64,000 nucleotides of DNA. Source: Nonomuraea sp. MG754425. Its GTDB lineage: Bacteria; Actinomycetota; Actinomycetes; Streptosporangiales; Streptosporangiaceae. A program made the position numbers and the translations under genes. Shown here piece after piece: positions 9,471-17,336 of this stretch (within the stretch, counting starts at the first letter, position 1; each line of letters begins with the position of its first letter). The stretch lies in assembly GCF_021699195.1 (NCBI RefSeq), contig NZ_SSXE01000017.1, positions 124,001 to 188,000 of the forward strand, in the 5' to 3' direction. Below the pieces are notes generated by a model that had not been told where the DNA came from, ran no database searches, and saw only the letters and a program-made list of their open reading frames with translations.

Positions 9471-9521
9471 ATGCAGCGCGCTTTCGTCACGACGACGCCG
9501 GACACCGTCCCGGCGCGCTGA
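9471..9521 (+). CDS. Thr-codon leader peptide (16 aa) controlling the downstream ThrRS gene
   Basis: ATG to TGA encodes MQRAFVTTTPDTVPAR. Codons 7, 8 and 9 are three consecutive ACG threonine codons and codon 12 is ACC, so a quarter of the peptide is Thr. It stands directly in front of a gene for threonyl-tRNA synthetase and is followed within 10 bases by a strong GC hairpin. This is the classic layout of ribosome-mediated transcription attenuation: a ribosome stalled for lack of Thr-tRNA at codons 7-9 would change folding of the RNA and let polymerase read into the synthetase gene. The peptide itself is not expected to have a function. Confidence 0.75.
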   Translation: MQRAFVTTTPDTVPAR

Positions 9522-9530
9522 TTTCCTGCT

Positions 9531-9550
9531 TCCCGGGCGGACGCCCGGGA
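9531..9550 (+). terminator. Attenuator hairpin between Thr leader and ThrRS gene
   Basis: Perfect 8-bp stem, TCCCGGGC (9531-9538) and GCCCGGGA (9543-9550), closing a GGAC loop. It begins 9 bases after the leader stop codon and lies 36 bases before the ThrRS start. There is no T-run, so termination would rely on the stem alone, as in many actinomycete terminators. Confidence 0.7.
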
Positions 9551-9586
9551 GCCTGGTCGTTCGCCCTTTCCTCGAAAAGGATGATC

Positions 9587-10771
9587 ATGAACGACCACCG
9601 CAGGCTCGGCCGCGAGCTGGGCATCTTCGACACCGATCCGCTGATCGGCTCCGGCTTGCCCTACTGGCTGCCCGCCGGAGCGGCCGTGCGCAAGGCCGTC
9701 GAGGACTACGTGTACGAGCTCGAACGCCGCAACGGCTACCAGCACGTCAACTCGCCGGTCCTGGGCAAACGCGAGTTGTACGAACGGTCGGGCCACTGGG
9801 CCCACTACGCCGAGGACATGTTCCCGCCCATGCGGGTGGGCGGCGAGGAGTTCGTGCTGCGGCCCAGCCTGTGCCCGCATCACGCGCTCATCTACCGCTC
9901 GCGGCAGCGCAGCCACCGTGAGCTGCCGTTGCGGCTGGCGGAGCTGGGCGGCATGTACCGCTCCGAACTGTCGGGCGTGCTGGGCGGGCTGAGCAGGGTG
10001 CGAGCCATTCAGCTCAACGACGGTCACGTGTTCTGCGCGCCGGAGCAGGCCGCCGGGGAGGTGTCGGCCGCGCTCGGCCTGATCGAGGCCGCGCACCGGC
10101 GACTCGGCGTCCGGGTCGCCCGCTACCGGCTGTCGCTGCGCGGCGAGGGCGCCAAGTTCGTGGACGACCCGGCCATGTGGGAGCGCTCGGAGGCCGTCCT
10201 GGGCGACGCGCTGGAACAGCACGGCCACGCCTACGACGAGGAACGCGGCGAGGGCGCGTTCTACGGCCCGAAGATCGACATCCAGATCGCCGACCCGGCG
10301 GGCCGCGAGAGCACCCTGTCCACCGTCCAGGTCGACTCCTTCCAGCCCGAGCGCTTCGACCTGCGCTACGTGGGCGGCGAACGACCCGTCATGGTGCACC
10401 GCAGCGTCGTCGGCGGCATCGAGCGGCTGGTCGCCCACCTGCTCGACCTGTACGGCGGCGCCTTCCCCGCCTGGCTCGCGCCGGTGCAGGCCGTCGTGCT
10501 GCCGCTGTCGGACGCCGAGTTGCCCGCCGCCTCCGACGTGCTGCGGCAGTGTCTGGAGGCCGGGTTGCGGGCCGAGCTGGCGCCCTCCGACCGGGGCAGT
10601 CTGGGGGCCAGGATCAGGGCGTACCGGCTGGTGCCGTACCAGCTCGTGGTGGGGCCGCGCGAGGTGGCGAGCGGGCGGGCGGCGGTGCGGTTGCGTGACG
10701 GCGGGCAGGCGGGCGAGGTGCCCGTCGGCCAACTCGCCGCACAGTCCCGACCGTTCGGACCCGGCCACTAG
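9587..10771 (+). CDS. Short threonyl-tRNA synthetase (catalytic and anticodon domains only)
   Basis: 394 residues, against ~640-690 for ordinary ThrRS: the N-terminal TGS and editing domains are absent. Class II motifs are intact: motif 2 RLAELGGMYRSE (~116-127), motif 3 region VVGGIER (~274-280), and the three zinc ligands that select threonine, Cys96 (LCPHH), His147 (DGHVFC) and His271 (VMVHR). The C-terminal ~100 residues form the HGTP anticodon-binding domain. The start at 9587 follows AAAAGG by 6 bases; an in-frame ATG at 9581 is too close. Preceded by a Thr leader peptide and hairpin. Editing-less ThrRS paralogs are known as second copies expressed under Thr starvation, or as self-resistance to ThrRS inhibitors (borrelidin, obafluorin). 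It should charge tRNA-Thr in the cytoplasm. Confidence 0.9.
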   Translation: MNDHRRLGRELGIFDTDPLIGSGLPYWLPAGAAVRKAVEDYVYELERRNGYQHVNSPVLGKRELYERSGHWAHYAEDMFPPMRVGGEEFVLRPSLCPHHALIYRSRQRSHRELPLRLAELGGMYRSELSGVLGGLSRVRAIQLNDGHVFCAPEQAAGEVSAALGLIEAAHRRLGVRVARYRLSLRGEGAKFVDDPAMWERSEAVLGDALEQHGHAYDEERGEGAFYGPKIDIQIADPAGRESTLSTVQVDSFQPERFDLRYVGGERPVMVHRSVVGGIERLVAHLLDLYGGAFPAWLAPVQAVVLPLSDAELPAASDVLRQCLEAGLRAELAPSDRGSLGARIRAYRLVPYQLVVGPREVASGRAAVRLRDGGQAGEVPVGQLAAQSRPFGPGH

Positions 10772-10994
10772 ACGAGCAGCTTCACCCGCGGCGGCCCATC
10801 GCGTTCACCGGACCAGCAGCTCATGCCGGCTGCGCCGCGCGAGAGCGCCGCGGGCTGCTCCCGGTCGGTAGGGCCGATGACGTGGGATCTCGTACGCGTG
10901 CGACGGCGTGCCCGGTGCGGGCCTACGGCGAGAGCCGAACCCCTCGCCGGCCTGGCCCGTACGTCGAGCGCGGCGGAGGCGGCATCCCGACCGG

Positions 10995-11226
10995 GTGACG
11001 TTCGTGCTCGGCACGGAGTTCTCGGTCACCACGGCGGTCATGGTCCCCGGGCCCGGCGGCGTACGAGGCCAGGCTGCTCGCGCTGCTGCGTGCGGCCGGC
11101 AAGCCGGTGGTCATCACAGAGTTCGGCTGCGGGACGCACGTCGGAGCCGACCGGCGGGGGCCGGGCGCATTCATGATCGTCAAGGCGGCGTCCGCCGAGG
11201 TGGCCCGCCACTACGCCGCCGGCTGA
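10995..11226 (+). pseudogene. Remnant of an actinobacterial 'abortive infection'-annotated protein
   Basis: Two frames together resemble the C-terminal part of a family often annotated as abortive infection protein: VTFVLGTEFSVTTAVMVPG in one frame, then ALLRAAGKPVVITEFGCGT and AFMIVKAASAEVARHYAAG ending at a TGA in another. The stretch between is shortened, so a deletion plus frameshift has occurred. No start is visible. The identification comes from memory of the GKPVVVTEFGC motif and is tentative. Bases 10772-10994 hold nothing recognisable. Confidence 0.4.
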
Positions 11227-11270
11227 CCCGCACCGGCGACGCGTCCGGTGGACCTGAGCTCGATTTGCGA

Positions 11271-12152
11271 TCAGAAGATCGCGATCGGATTGACCGCGAG
11301 CCCCGTGGTGCCCGTGATGCGCGGTGGCGCGAGAACGAGCATGAAGCTCCACCGCTGCAGGGAGGCACACCGGTCGGCGAGGTCGTCGAGGTGGGCGGCG
11401 TCCACCAGCGGGAGACCGAGCCGTGCCAGTGCGACCTGATGCATCGGCATCGGGAAGCTCGGTGGGCGGGCGTCGCTGATATCGCCGATATAGAGGGCCG
11501 CACCGTGCTCGTCCAGCCAGGCGACGGCGCTGAGGTCCAGTCCCGGGACGGGCTGCGTCATGGGCTGGTTCACGTTCCAGCCGGCGCGAACGACGATCGC
11601 GTCGCCCGGGTGCACCGACGTACCGGCTCGGTCGAGCGCCGCGTCGAGGTCTGTTCCGCTGACACGGTGGGCCGCGTCGAGACTGCCGCGGTCGGGGGCC
11701 AGGTCCAGGAGGACGCCCCGCGTGACGATGCCCCGACCGGCGTGGTCAGCGGAGGCGTGGCGTACTCCGGTCGGTGTGACGGCGTCCTGCAGCGGGACGC
11801 TGGGATAGACCTTGTCGCCGACAGGAATGTGAGAGAGCGCGTCGAAGTGCGTCAGCCCGGCGTTGTGCGTGTTGATGAGCAGGGAGTCGGTGAGCGCCAT
11901 GGGCCGGGCTCCGGTGAAGTTCACGACCTGCATGACGGGTGCGGGCATCGTGGCGGGACTCCCGACGGGCGCGAGGCCGGTGGTGAGCGGTATGGGGGTA
12001 GTGAGACGCGCAAGGCTCACCGAGGTCGCGTCGTGTACTTCGGCCGCGGCGCGTGACCGTGCCGCGTCGTCAATGAGGTTCAGCGCACCGATCTCGTCGG
12101 TGTCACCCCAGCGTCCCCAGTTGAGGGGCAGCTCGTTCTCGGTCATCCGCAT
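11271..12152 (-). CDS. Cyclase family protein (kynurenine-formamidase-like fold)
   Basis: 293 residues of the PF04199 cyclase family. The metal-binding signature NTHNAGLTHFDALSH (~94-108) supplies the His and Asp ligands; GIVTRGVLLDLA and VRAGW are further family motifs, and a late DISDARPPSFPMPMHQ stretch completes the site. Members hydrolyse N-formyl or cyclic amide/ester bonds or cyclise polyketides; the specific substrate is not evident. It is followed on the same strand, upstream, by the FAD monooxygenase gene (108 bases away), so both may be one operon controlled by the divergent MarR gene at 13931. An alternative ATG six bases in (12146) also has suitable spacing to GAGGAAAG. Confidence 0.85.
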   Translation of the reverse strand: MRMTENELPLNWGRWGDTDEIGALNLIDDAARSRAAAEVHDATSVSLARLTTPIPLTTGLAPVGSPATMPAPVMQVVNFTGARPMALTDSLLINTHNAGLTHFDALSHIPVGDKVYPSVPLQDAVTPTGVRHASADHAGRGIVTRGVLLDLAPDRGSLDAAHRVSGTDLDAALDRAGTSVHPGDAIVVRAGWNVNQPMTQPVPGLDLSAVAWLDEHGAALYIGDISDARPPSFPMPMHQVALARLGLPLVDAAHLDDLADRCASLQRWSFMLVLAPPRITGTTGLAVNPIAIF

Positions 12153-12260
12153 CTCTTTCCTCGTGTCCTGGGGTTTCGCCGCGGCGAAGCCTCACCGAAT
12201 CCACCCGCCCTGCGTGCTCCCTGTGACCCGGAGGGCGGTATCCGTTGCTCACGCGCGTGC

Positions 12261-13859
12261 CTACTCCGGCGTATGGAGGCTCGTCAGCCGGTTCAGGGCG
12301 GCGCGGAGGCCGGCGTCTCCAGTGCCACGGGCGCTGACGTAGCCGTCGGGGCGGACGAGGATCCAGTCCCCGTCGGTCGCGGCCAGGGTGTCGTGGACCC
12401 GGCTGTCGGGGTCCCACACGCCGTGGTCGTTGTCCGGGCGGCGCCGGTTGATCGTCACGGTGTCCACCCAGGCCGGTAGCGACCCGCTCTGGGCGGTGAG
12501 GTGATCCTGCCCGGTGGCGTCCTCGCTCCCGGTGAAGACGAGCAGGTGCCAGGCAGGCGACCTGAGCTCCGCCCGCAGGATCGTCCAACCGGGTGACTGC
12601 GCGTCGGCAGCCGAGAGCTGCGTGAGTCGCTCGCCGGGTCGCGGGCCCTCACCCGGTTTGTCGCAGGGCACCGTCAGCGGGCTATCGGGGTAGGCGATGG
12701 CCAGACCCGACATGTTCCGGATGAGCTGGTGCTGGAAATTGCGAGCAGAGTCCACGGAGCCCGTGGAGCTTTGGGCGTGGTGCGTCGCGCCGACCATGAC
12801 GGTGTTCATGACCTCGCCGGTGGAGGCGAGCAGGGCTTGGCCGATGGGCACGCGCTCGGCGTCGTAGGTGTCGAGCAGTGTGGCGTCGGCGTGGCCGTGA
12901 ATGACCATGGTCAGCTTCCACGCCAGGTTGTACGCATCCTGGATGCCGGTGTTCAGGCCCTGCCCGGACGCCGGGGAGTGGACATGGGCCGCGTCCCCCG
13001 AGACGAAGCACCGCCCGACGTGCATCGCGGGGACCGCGCGCTGCTGGATGGTGAACTTCGACGCCCAGCTAGGACGGTCCACGACGGTGTCGCGCCCCAG
13101 GGCCTGTGACAGCTTGGTGCTGAGCTGCCGGGCGATCTGCTCGGGGTTGTCCGGCTGCCCTTCACCGGTCGTGTCCAGCAGCCGCCATTTGCCCGGCTCC
13201 GGGAACGGGAACAGCATCAGCGTGCCGCCCGGCGGGAACAGCCAGTGCACGCCATCGATGTCCACGTCGGTGTGCACGATCGCATCGGCGATCAGCCATG
13301 TGTGGGCGGGTTCGCCCGTCAGGGGGAGCTGGAGGGTCTTGCGGACGGTCGAGTGCCCGCCGTCACAGCCCCACAGGTACCGTGCGCGCACGGTCTCTTC
13401 GGCCGCTCCGGCACCGTCGCCGCTGCGCAGCACGGCCGTGACGGCGGCATCGTCGTACTGGAACGACTCCAGCCTCGTGTTCCACTCCACCGCGACCCCG
13501 GCTGCCGCGGCATCTCCACGAAGGACGCGTTCGATGATCACCTGATCGACGTTGAACATGTACGGGAAGCGCGTCGGCAGACCGGCGAAGTCGAAATCGA
13601 GCCGGTTCGGACGGCCGTCCTGATGGATGACGAAGGTGTTGATCCGCGTTCCGTGCGGCGCGATCTCGCCGAGAACCCCGAGCTGGTCGTAGATCTCCAG
13701 GCTCCGGGCGTGGCAACCCAGCGCGCGGCTGGTCGTCGCCGGACCAGTCGCGGCATCCACCAGGCGAACCGATACCCCCGACCGTGCCAGCCGTGAGGCC
13801 GCCATCAGCCCCACTGGACCGGCCCCTGCCACGAGGACATCGACGTCATAGCCTGTCAT
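12261..13859 (-). CDS. FAD-dependent aromatic monooxygenase (class A flavoprotein)
   Basis: 532 residues. GAGPVG at 12-17 is the FAD dinucleotide fold, the DG motif is WGCDGGHSTVRK (~165-176) and the GD motif is FVSGDAAHVHSPASGQGLNTG, the three hallmarks of para-hydroxybenzoate-hydroxylase type enzymes. The C-terminal ~150 residues form the thioredoxin-like domain found in phenol hydroxylase and MhpA/RdmE-type members. It would hydroxylate an aromatic or polyketide ring with NAD(P)H and O2. It lies between the cyclase gene and a divergent MarR regulator, a common arrangement for inducible aromatic detoxification, with a small palindrome in the shared promoter. Confidence 0.9.
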   Translation of the reverse strand: MTGYDVDVLVAGAGPVGLMAASRLARSGVSVRLVDAATGPATTSRALGCHARSLEIYDQLGVLGEIAPHGTRINTFVIHQDGRPNRLDFDFAGLPTRFPYMFNVDQVIIERVLRGDAAAAGVAVEWNTRLESFQYDDAAVTAVLRSGDGAGAAEETVRARYLWGCDGGHSTVRKTLQLPLTGEPAHTWLIADAIVHTDVDIDGVHWLFPPGGTLMLFPFPEPGKWRLLDTTGEGQPDNPEQIARQLSTKLSQALGRDTVVDRPSWASKFTIQQRAVPAMHVGRCFVSGDAAHVHSPASGQGLNTGIQDAYNLAWKLTMVIHGHADATLLDTYDAERVPIGQALLASTGEVMNTVMVGATHHAQSSTGSVDSARNFQHQLIRNMSGLAIAYPDSPLTVPCDKPGEGPRPGERLTQLSAADAQSPGWTILRAELRSPAWHLLVFTGSEDATGQDHLTAQSGSLPAWVDTVTINRRRPDNDHGVWDPDSRVHDTLAATDGDWILVRPDGYVSARGTGDAGLRAALNRLTSLHTPE

Positions 13860-13876
13860 GCAACCACGCTCCCTGA

Positions 13877-13891
13877 GTTAGCTTTGCTGAC
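13877..13891. promoter_or_regulatory. Palindrome in the monooxygenase/MarR divergent promoter
   Basis: GTTAGC-TTT-GCTGAC, an inverted repeat with one mismatch, centred between the divergent starts at 13859 and 13931. A plausible binding site for the MarR-family protein encoded alongside. Confidence 0.4.
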
Positions 13892-13930
13892 ACAGGGACG
13901 ATAGCTCACGAGCCTGGAGACCCGCGAACC

Positions 13931-14371
13931 ATGACTGCTGAGGACTACTCGGACGCATATCTGCCGCTGCCTCTACTCCTGCAACGAGGTGCCCGATGGT
14001 TCTCCGATGAGCTCGTGGCGCGCCTGGAGGCCGCGGACGTGGCCCCCGTGACGCCGGCGCACACGACCGTGCTCGCGCACCTGAACCACGACGCGTCCCT
14101 GAGCATTGCCGAGTTGGCCCGCCGTGCCGGCGTCACCCGCCAGACGATGCACCGCGCCATCACGCAGCTCATCGACGAAGGCCTCCTGACCAGCACGCCG
14201 GGGCCCGGGTTTCCGCGCAGCACCCTCATCCGTCTGACCGACGCGGGCCGCCGGCGCCGTGACGTCGCCCTGGGAATTCTTCGCGACCTGGAGGACGAGC
14301 TCAGCAGCCGGCTGGGACCCGCGACCGTGGCGGAGCTTCGCGACACCCTGACGCGAGCGTGGCCACGCTGA
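13931..14371 (+). CDS. MarR-family transcriptional regulator
   Basis: 146 residues with the winged helix-turn-helix of MarR proteins: TVLAHLNHDASLSIAELARRAGVTRQTMHRAITQLIDEGLL (~40-85 in full) followed by the wing TPGPGFPRSTLIRLTDAG and a C-terminal dimerisation helix. Divergent from the FAD monooxygenase and cyclase genes with 71 bases between starts, so it most likely represses them and itself until an aromatic ligand binds. A small palindrome lies in the shared gap. Confidence 0.88.
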   Translation: MTAEDYSDAYLPLPLLLQRGARWFSDELVARLEAADVAPVTPAHTTVLAHLNHDASLSIAELARRAGVTRQTMHRAITQLIDEGLLTSTPGPGFPRSTLIRLTDAGRRRRDVALGILRDLEDELSSRLGPATVAELRDTLTRAWPR

Positions 14372-14469
14372 AAGATCACCCATGCCCTCGACGCCACCTG
14401 CGACGATGCCCACCGGAGGCCGCGCAGCAGACGTTCTGGAGCGCGACCCGCGCACCTCGGACGCTGCGG

Positions 14470-14998
14470 GAAGATGTCCACGTACCTGCGCACCGTCACG
14501 GTGGAGACCTCGCCGGTCGACTCATCGACGACCTCCTCGTTGCGCTGGCGCTGCTCGGCGCGGATGGTCTCCAGCAGCTCGCGGGCCCTGTTGTGCAAGG
14601 TGTTCATGCGCTTGCACAGCATGGTCACCAGGTCCATCACGGGCCCTTACCCGCGCCTCGTGCAGCAGGCACGCCTCCAGCACGATCCGCTTAGCCTCGC
14701 CGCAATCGCGCATTCGGGGGCGTCCAGCGCCCGCGCTTCGGCCGCGAAATGTGCGATCTTTGAAGCGGGGACCCCCTTGAGCCACGCGTCGCTGGCCCCG
14801 GCCATGCCATCCAGCCAGGCCAGATGGTCCAGTTTCTGACGCAACCTGGTCACCGTGGCAGTAGGCGAGGGTGAAGATGGCGCCGTTGACCTCCGCGCGC
14901 ACCTGAGAGGCCAGGTCATCCAGGGTGGAGAAGGCCGGGAACTCGCAGATGTTCTTGGCCGGATCCTCCAGCGCCACGTTGATCAGATCGGCCGGGTG
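14470..14998 (-). pseudogene. Tn3-family transposase, N-terminal half (frameshifted)
   Basis: Three minus-strand frames read in order as the N-terminal/central region of a Tn3 TnpA. First DLINVALEDPAKNICEFPAF and STLDDLASQVRAEVNGAIF, then LDHLAWLDGMAGASDAWLKG and VPASKIAHFAAEARALDAPE, then EAKRIVLEACLLHEARVRAR and LVTMLCKRMNTLHNRARELL. At least two frameshifts separate the pieces. The next part of the protein is found on the opposite strand starting at 14999, so the gene has been cut and inverted there. Confidence 0.75.
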
Positions 14999-15400
14999 GT
15001 CCCGGAGGCATGGCAGAAGGTGATCGCCGACAAGCGGCGCCCTGGCAAGCTGGTGCGCCGGCACTTCGAAATCTGCGTCTTCACCTGCCTGGCGGACGAA
15101 CTGGTGCGCGGCGATGTGACGGCGGTCGGCTCAGAGGCCTACGCCAACTGGCAATCCCAACCGCTGAGCTGGCAGGACTGCCAGCCGCACCTGGCCACCT
15201 ACTGCGCCGAGATCGGCCTGCCCACCACGGCCTCGGAGTTCGCTGCGCAATTGAAGACCCGCATCAAGAACGTGGCCGCGACCGTGGACGCGGGCTACCC
15301 GGACAACGCCGGCCTTCTCATCGACGAACAGGGCCGGCCCTCGCTCAAGGCCCGCAAGTCCGCCGGGCACAGCCCCGAGGCGCTCAAGCTGGCCGGCGCC
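14999..15400 (+). pseudogene. Tn3-family transposase, central fragment (inverted relative to its N-terminal part)
   Basis: Plus-strand frame reading VPEAWQKVIADKRRPGKLVR, then RRHFEICVFTCLADELVRGD, GSEAYANW, AAQLKTRIKNVAATVDAGYP and PSLKARKSAGHSPEALKLAG. This order is typical of the stretch after the LCKRM region in Tn3 TnpA. It joins minus-strand Tn3 sequence on both sides (14998 and 15401), so it is an inverted segment. No start or stop of its own. Confidence 0.75.
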
Positions 15401-15430
15401 CAGGTTGCAGCCGTAGGCGAAAGCGACCAG
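15401..15430 (-). pseudogene. Tiny Tn3 transposase fragment (AYGCNLG motif)
   Basis: Minus-strand VAFAYGCNL matches the conserved FAYGCNLGP motif from the later part of Tn3 TnpA. It is fused in frame to the truncated isochorismatase on its right and abuts the opposite-strand TnpA piece on its left. Confidence 0.5.
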
Positions 15431-15736
15431 CTTGGTCACGATGATGTCGCCGAGGTGGCCGGTCAGATCATCGACGATGTCGTCCCAGCCCGCCGGCAGA
15501 GGGCCAGGCGGGCGCGGGATCTCGGTGCGTCCTGGCGCAGCATCTGATCCGTCCGCCCTGGCCGTGAGCCGGACCAGGACAACCGGCGCACCGTGGTGGT
15601 GAAAGGCGTCAGCCGGCTCGACCGCACGGGCCACCACCTCAGAGCCGGCGTAGGGAGTGGTGGGGAGGCCGACGACGAGGTTCTGCAGATCGACGAGGAC
15701 GAGTGCGGTCGTTGTGTCGATCGTGGTGACGGGCAT
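15431..15736 (-). pseudogene. Isochorismatase-family hydrolase, truncated after ~100 residues
   Basis: The N-terminus is a normal isochorismatase/cysteine-hydrolase opening (TTIDTTTALVLVDLQNLVVG, with the catalytic Asp in VDLQN) and continues to LTGHLGDIIVTK. Ordinary members go on for another ~80-100 residues, including the catalytic Lys/Cys half, but here Tn3 transposase sequence takes over at ~15430. The enzyme cannot be active. It was the last gene of the operon starting with the carboxymuconolactone-decarboxylase-like protein at 17127, 126 bases after the NmrA gene. Confidence 0.75.
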
Positions 15737-15862
15737 GAGTGAGCGCCCTTTCTGAGGATGTGTCCGAAGAGGCAGCCACTGAGTCTCCGAGGGTGAGGCT
15801 CGGGGGAACCCTTGCTCTCGGGCCCCGGGTGGTGGAGTTCCGAGAACAAGGGCAAGGCCGGC

Positions 15863-16615
15863 TCAGGGCTGGGTGTCGAGCCACTCCTCGAAGGTGGGTC
15901 CGGCGAGCTTGGCGTGCGGGCTGGGCAGGAACCCGCCGTTGGCGGCGATCTCGGCATCGGGCATGCCGGAGCCCTCGACGCCGACGACCTTGATGCCTCG
16001 GCGGGCACCGAGGAGCTGGGCCGCCTCCGCCATGAACTCCTTGCGGGGTCCGGCGATCTCGGGGATCGGTGTTCCCGGGGCGGCGGGGGCGGTGGCCAGG
16101 TCGACCAGTTCCTCCGCCACGGTGCGGCAGGCCACGAGCTGGGTGGGCACTGCCGGGAGGTAGGCGACGTCGCCCTGCTGCCAGTCCAGGAGCTGGCCGA
16201 CGAACTCGTGGAACTGCGCGGCACGCAGGATGCGGACGGGGATCGGGCCGGACAGGAGGAGTTCCTCGTGCACCTTCTTGGCGGCGAGGAAACCGGCGGT
16301 GGCCTTGTCGGCGCCGATGATCGACGCCATGGCGATCTGGGCGACCCCCGCCTTCCGGCTGGCCTCGTGCAGATTGCGGGCCGACGTACGGAAGAACTCC
16401 GTCGCGGCGTCCTGGTCGGAGGAGTGCCAGGAGGCGACGTCGATGATGACCTCGATCCCGGTGAGGGCCTCGGCGAGGCCCTGGCCGGTGATGATGTCCA
16501 CGCCGGTGGCTCGCGACATCGGCACGACCTGGTGTCCCCTCTCGGTCAGGACGTCGACGACGTGGCGGCCCAGCCGCCCGGTCGCTCCCGCCACCGCGAA
16601 CGTGGTGATGCTCAT
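15863..16615 (-). CDS. NmrA-like NAD(P)-binding protein (atypical SDR)
   Basis: 250 residues; the Rossmann glycine motif is AVAGATGRLGRHVVDVL at the N-terminus (VxGATGxxG), followed by DIITGQGL, ASWHSSD and the LAAKKVHEELLLSGPIPVRI region typical of NmrA/NADPH-dependent sensor or reductase proteins. The start at 16615 follows AAGGAAGG. The gene begins 14 bases after the stop of the carboxymuconolactone-decarboxylase-like gene, so the two are co-transcribed. This pairing divergent from an ECF41 sigma factor is a recurring genome context in which sigma directs transcription of the pair. Confidence 0.85.
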   Translation of the reverse strand: MSITTFAVAGATGRLGRHVVDVLTERGHQVVPMSRATGVDIITGQGLAEALTGIEVIIDVASWHSSDQDAATEFFRTSARNLHEASRKAGVAQIAMASIIGADKATAGFLAAKKVHEELLLSGPIPVRILRAAQFHEFVGQLLDWQQGDVAYLPAVPTQLVACRTVAEELVDLATAPAAPGTPIPEIAGPRKEFMAEAAQLLGARRGIKVVGVEGSGMPDAEIAANGGFLPSPHAKLAGPTFEEWLDTQP

Positions 16616-16629
16616 GCTGGGTGCCTTCC

Positions 16630-17127
16630 TTACTCGCTGTAGTTCTGGCCGGGGGGCATGCCGGGGATCGGCTTGGCGATGAGAGCGGCTGGGGTGAAGA
16701 AGCCGATGTGGGCGATCGCCATGATGAGCGACCACATCGCCTGGTCGTCGTAGTGCGTCGACGCCCTGGCGTACAGCTCATCGGGGACGCGTTCCCCGGA
16801 CGGGTTCGGGGTGAGGACTGCCTCCACCAGCTCCAGCGCGACCCGTTCGGCGGCGGTGAAGTAGGCGGCGTCCCGCCAGGTGGCTACGGCGGTGATGCGC
16901 TCCTCTGATTCCCCGATCCTGTGGAGATTGCCGGTTTCCCGGATGGTGAAGTACGTGCTGCCGAGGAGCTGTCCGGCGCGCAGCTGCAGCAGGTGGATGG
17001 TGGTCTGCGGAATCGCGCCGTTCTGGAGGGCTTTGTGCAGACCTGCGCCGATTTCCGCCATCTCGGGGAGGAAAGGGAGGGGGTTGGGCATGCGCGACCG
17101 CTGGTCGGTCGTCGTGGGCGTGGACAT
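16630..17127 (-). CDS. Carboxymuconolactone decarboxylase/AhpD-like protein without the CxxC
   Basis: 165 residues with the AhpD-like helical fold: LLQLRAGQLLGSTYFTI (~50-66) is the core helix, then ERITAVATWRDAAYFTAAER and ALELVEAVL. In catalytic AhpD proteins the core helix carries Cys-x-x-Cys (NGCxYCxxxH); here the positions read S-T-Y-F, so peroxidase chemistry through a Cys pair is not possible. The start at 17127 is the last ATG before the homologous region. It is the first gene of an operon divergent from the ECF41 sigma factor gene; ECF41 factors are known for having exactly this kind of neighbour. Confidence 0.85.
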   Translation of the reverse strand: MSTPTTTDQRSRMPNPLPFLPEMAEIGAGLHKALQNGAIPQTTIHLLQLRAGQLLGSTYFTIRETGNLHRIGESEERITAVATWRDAAYFTAAERVALELVEAVLTPNPSGERVPDELYARASTHYDDQAMWSLIMAIAHIGFFTPAALIAKPIPGMPPGQNYSE

Positions 17128-17240
17128 GGGAAAGACTTCCCTTCTCACTCTCAACTCGTCGTAGTGCCGTACGGATCGTTCGCGCGGCGTCCTGACGACC
17201 ACGAGACGCCGGCGCCCCGATCCCCGTAACAGCGCGGCCA

Positions 17241-17247
17241 TGTGACA
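17241..17247 (-). promoter_or_regulatory. TGTCACA motif upstream of the ECF41-linked operon
   Basis: On the minus strand TGTCACA sits 114 bases before the decarboxylase-like gene. TGTCACA is, from memory, the -35 element reported for ECF41 promoters. The expected CGTC -10 is not found at ~16 bases (nearest is ~32 bases away), so this is a candidate only. Confidence 0.3.
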
Positions 17248-17336
17248 TAGGCCACCTACCGTGGGTGTTACAAAGCGGTGGGGACCCACGTCTTGTGCGT
17301 GTGGCAGTGCTGAGAACGAACAGGCAGGAGCGGGGC

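Noticed and set aside
9431-10768. Long minus-strand open frame opposite the ThrRS gene
   Set aside because: Its translation is His/Gln/Gly-rich with no motif; it is a shadow of the clear ThrRS on the plus strand.
15401-15736. A 201-residue isochorismatase as a normal intact gene
   Set aside because: Only the first ~100 residues match; the rest is antisense of transposase sequence, so it is a truncated gene.
16630-16660. CTGTAGTTCTGGCCGGGG as another copy of the transposon end
   Set aside because: It is the coding end of the decarboxylase-like gene and matches the 30-bp repeat only over a few bases.
17221-17250. A complete ECF41 promoter (TGTCACA plus CGTC at ~16 nt)
   Set aside because: The heptamer is present but no CGTC lies at the right distance, so only the motif is reported.
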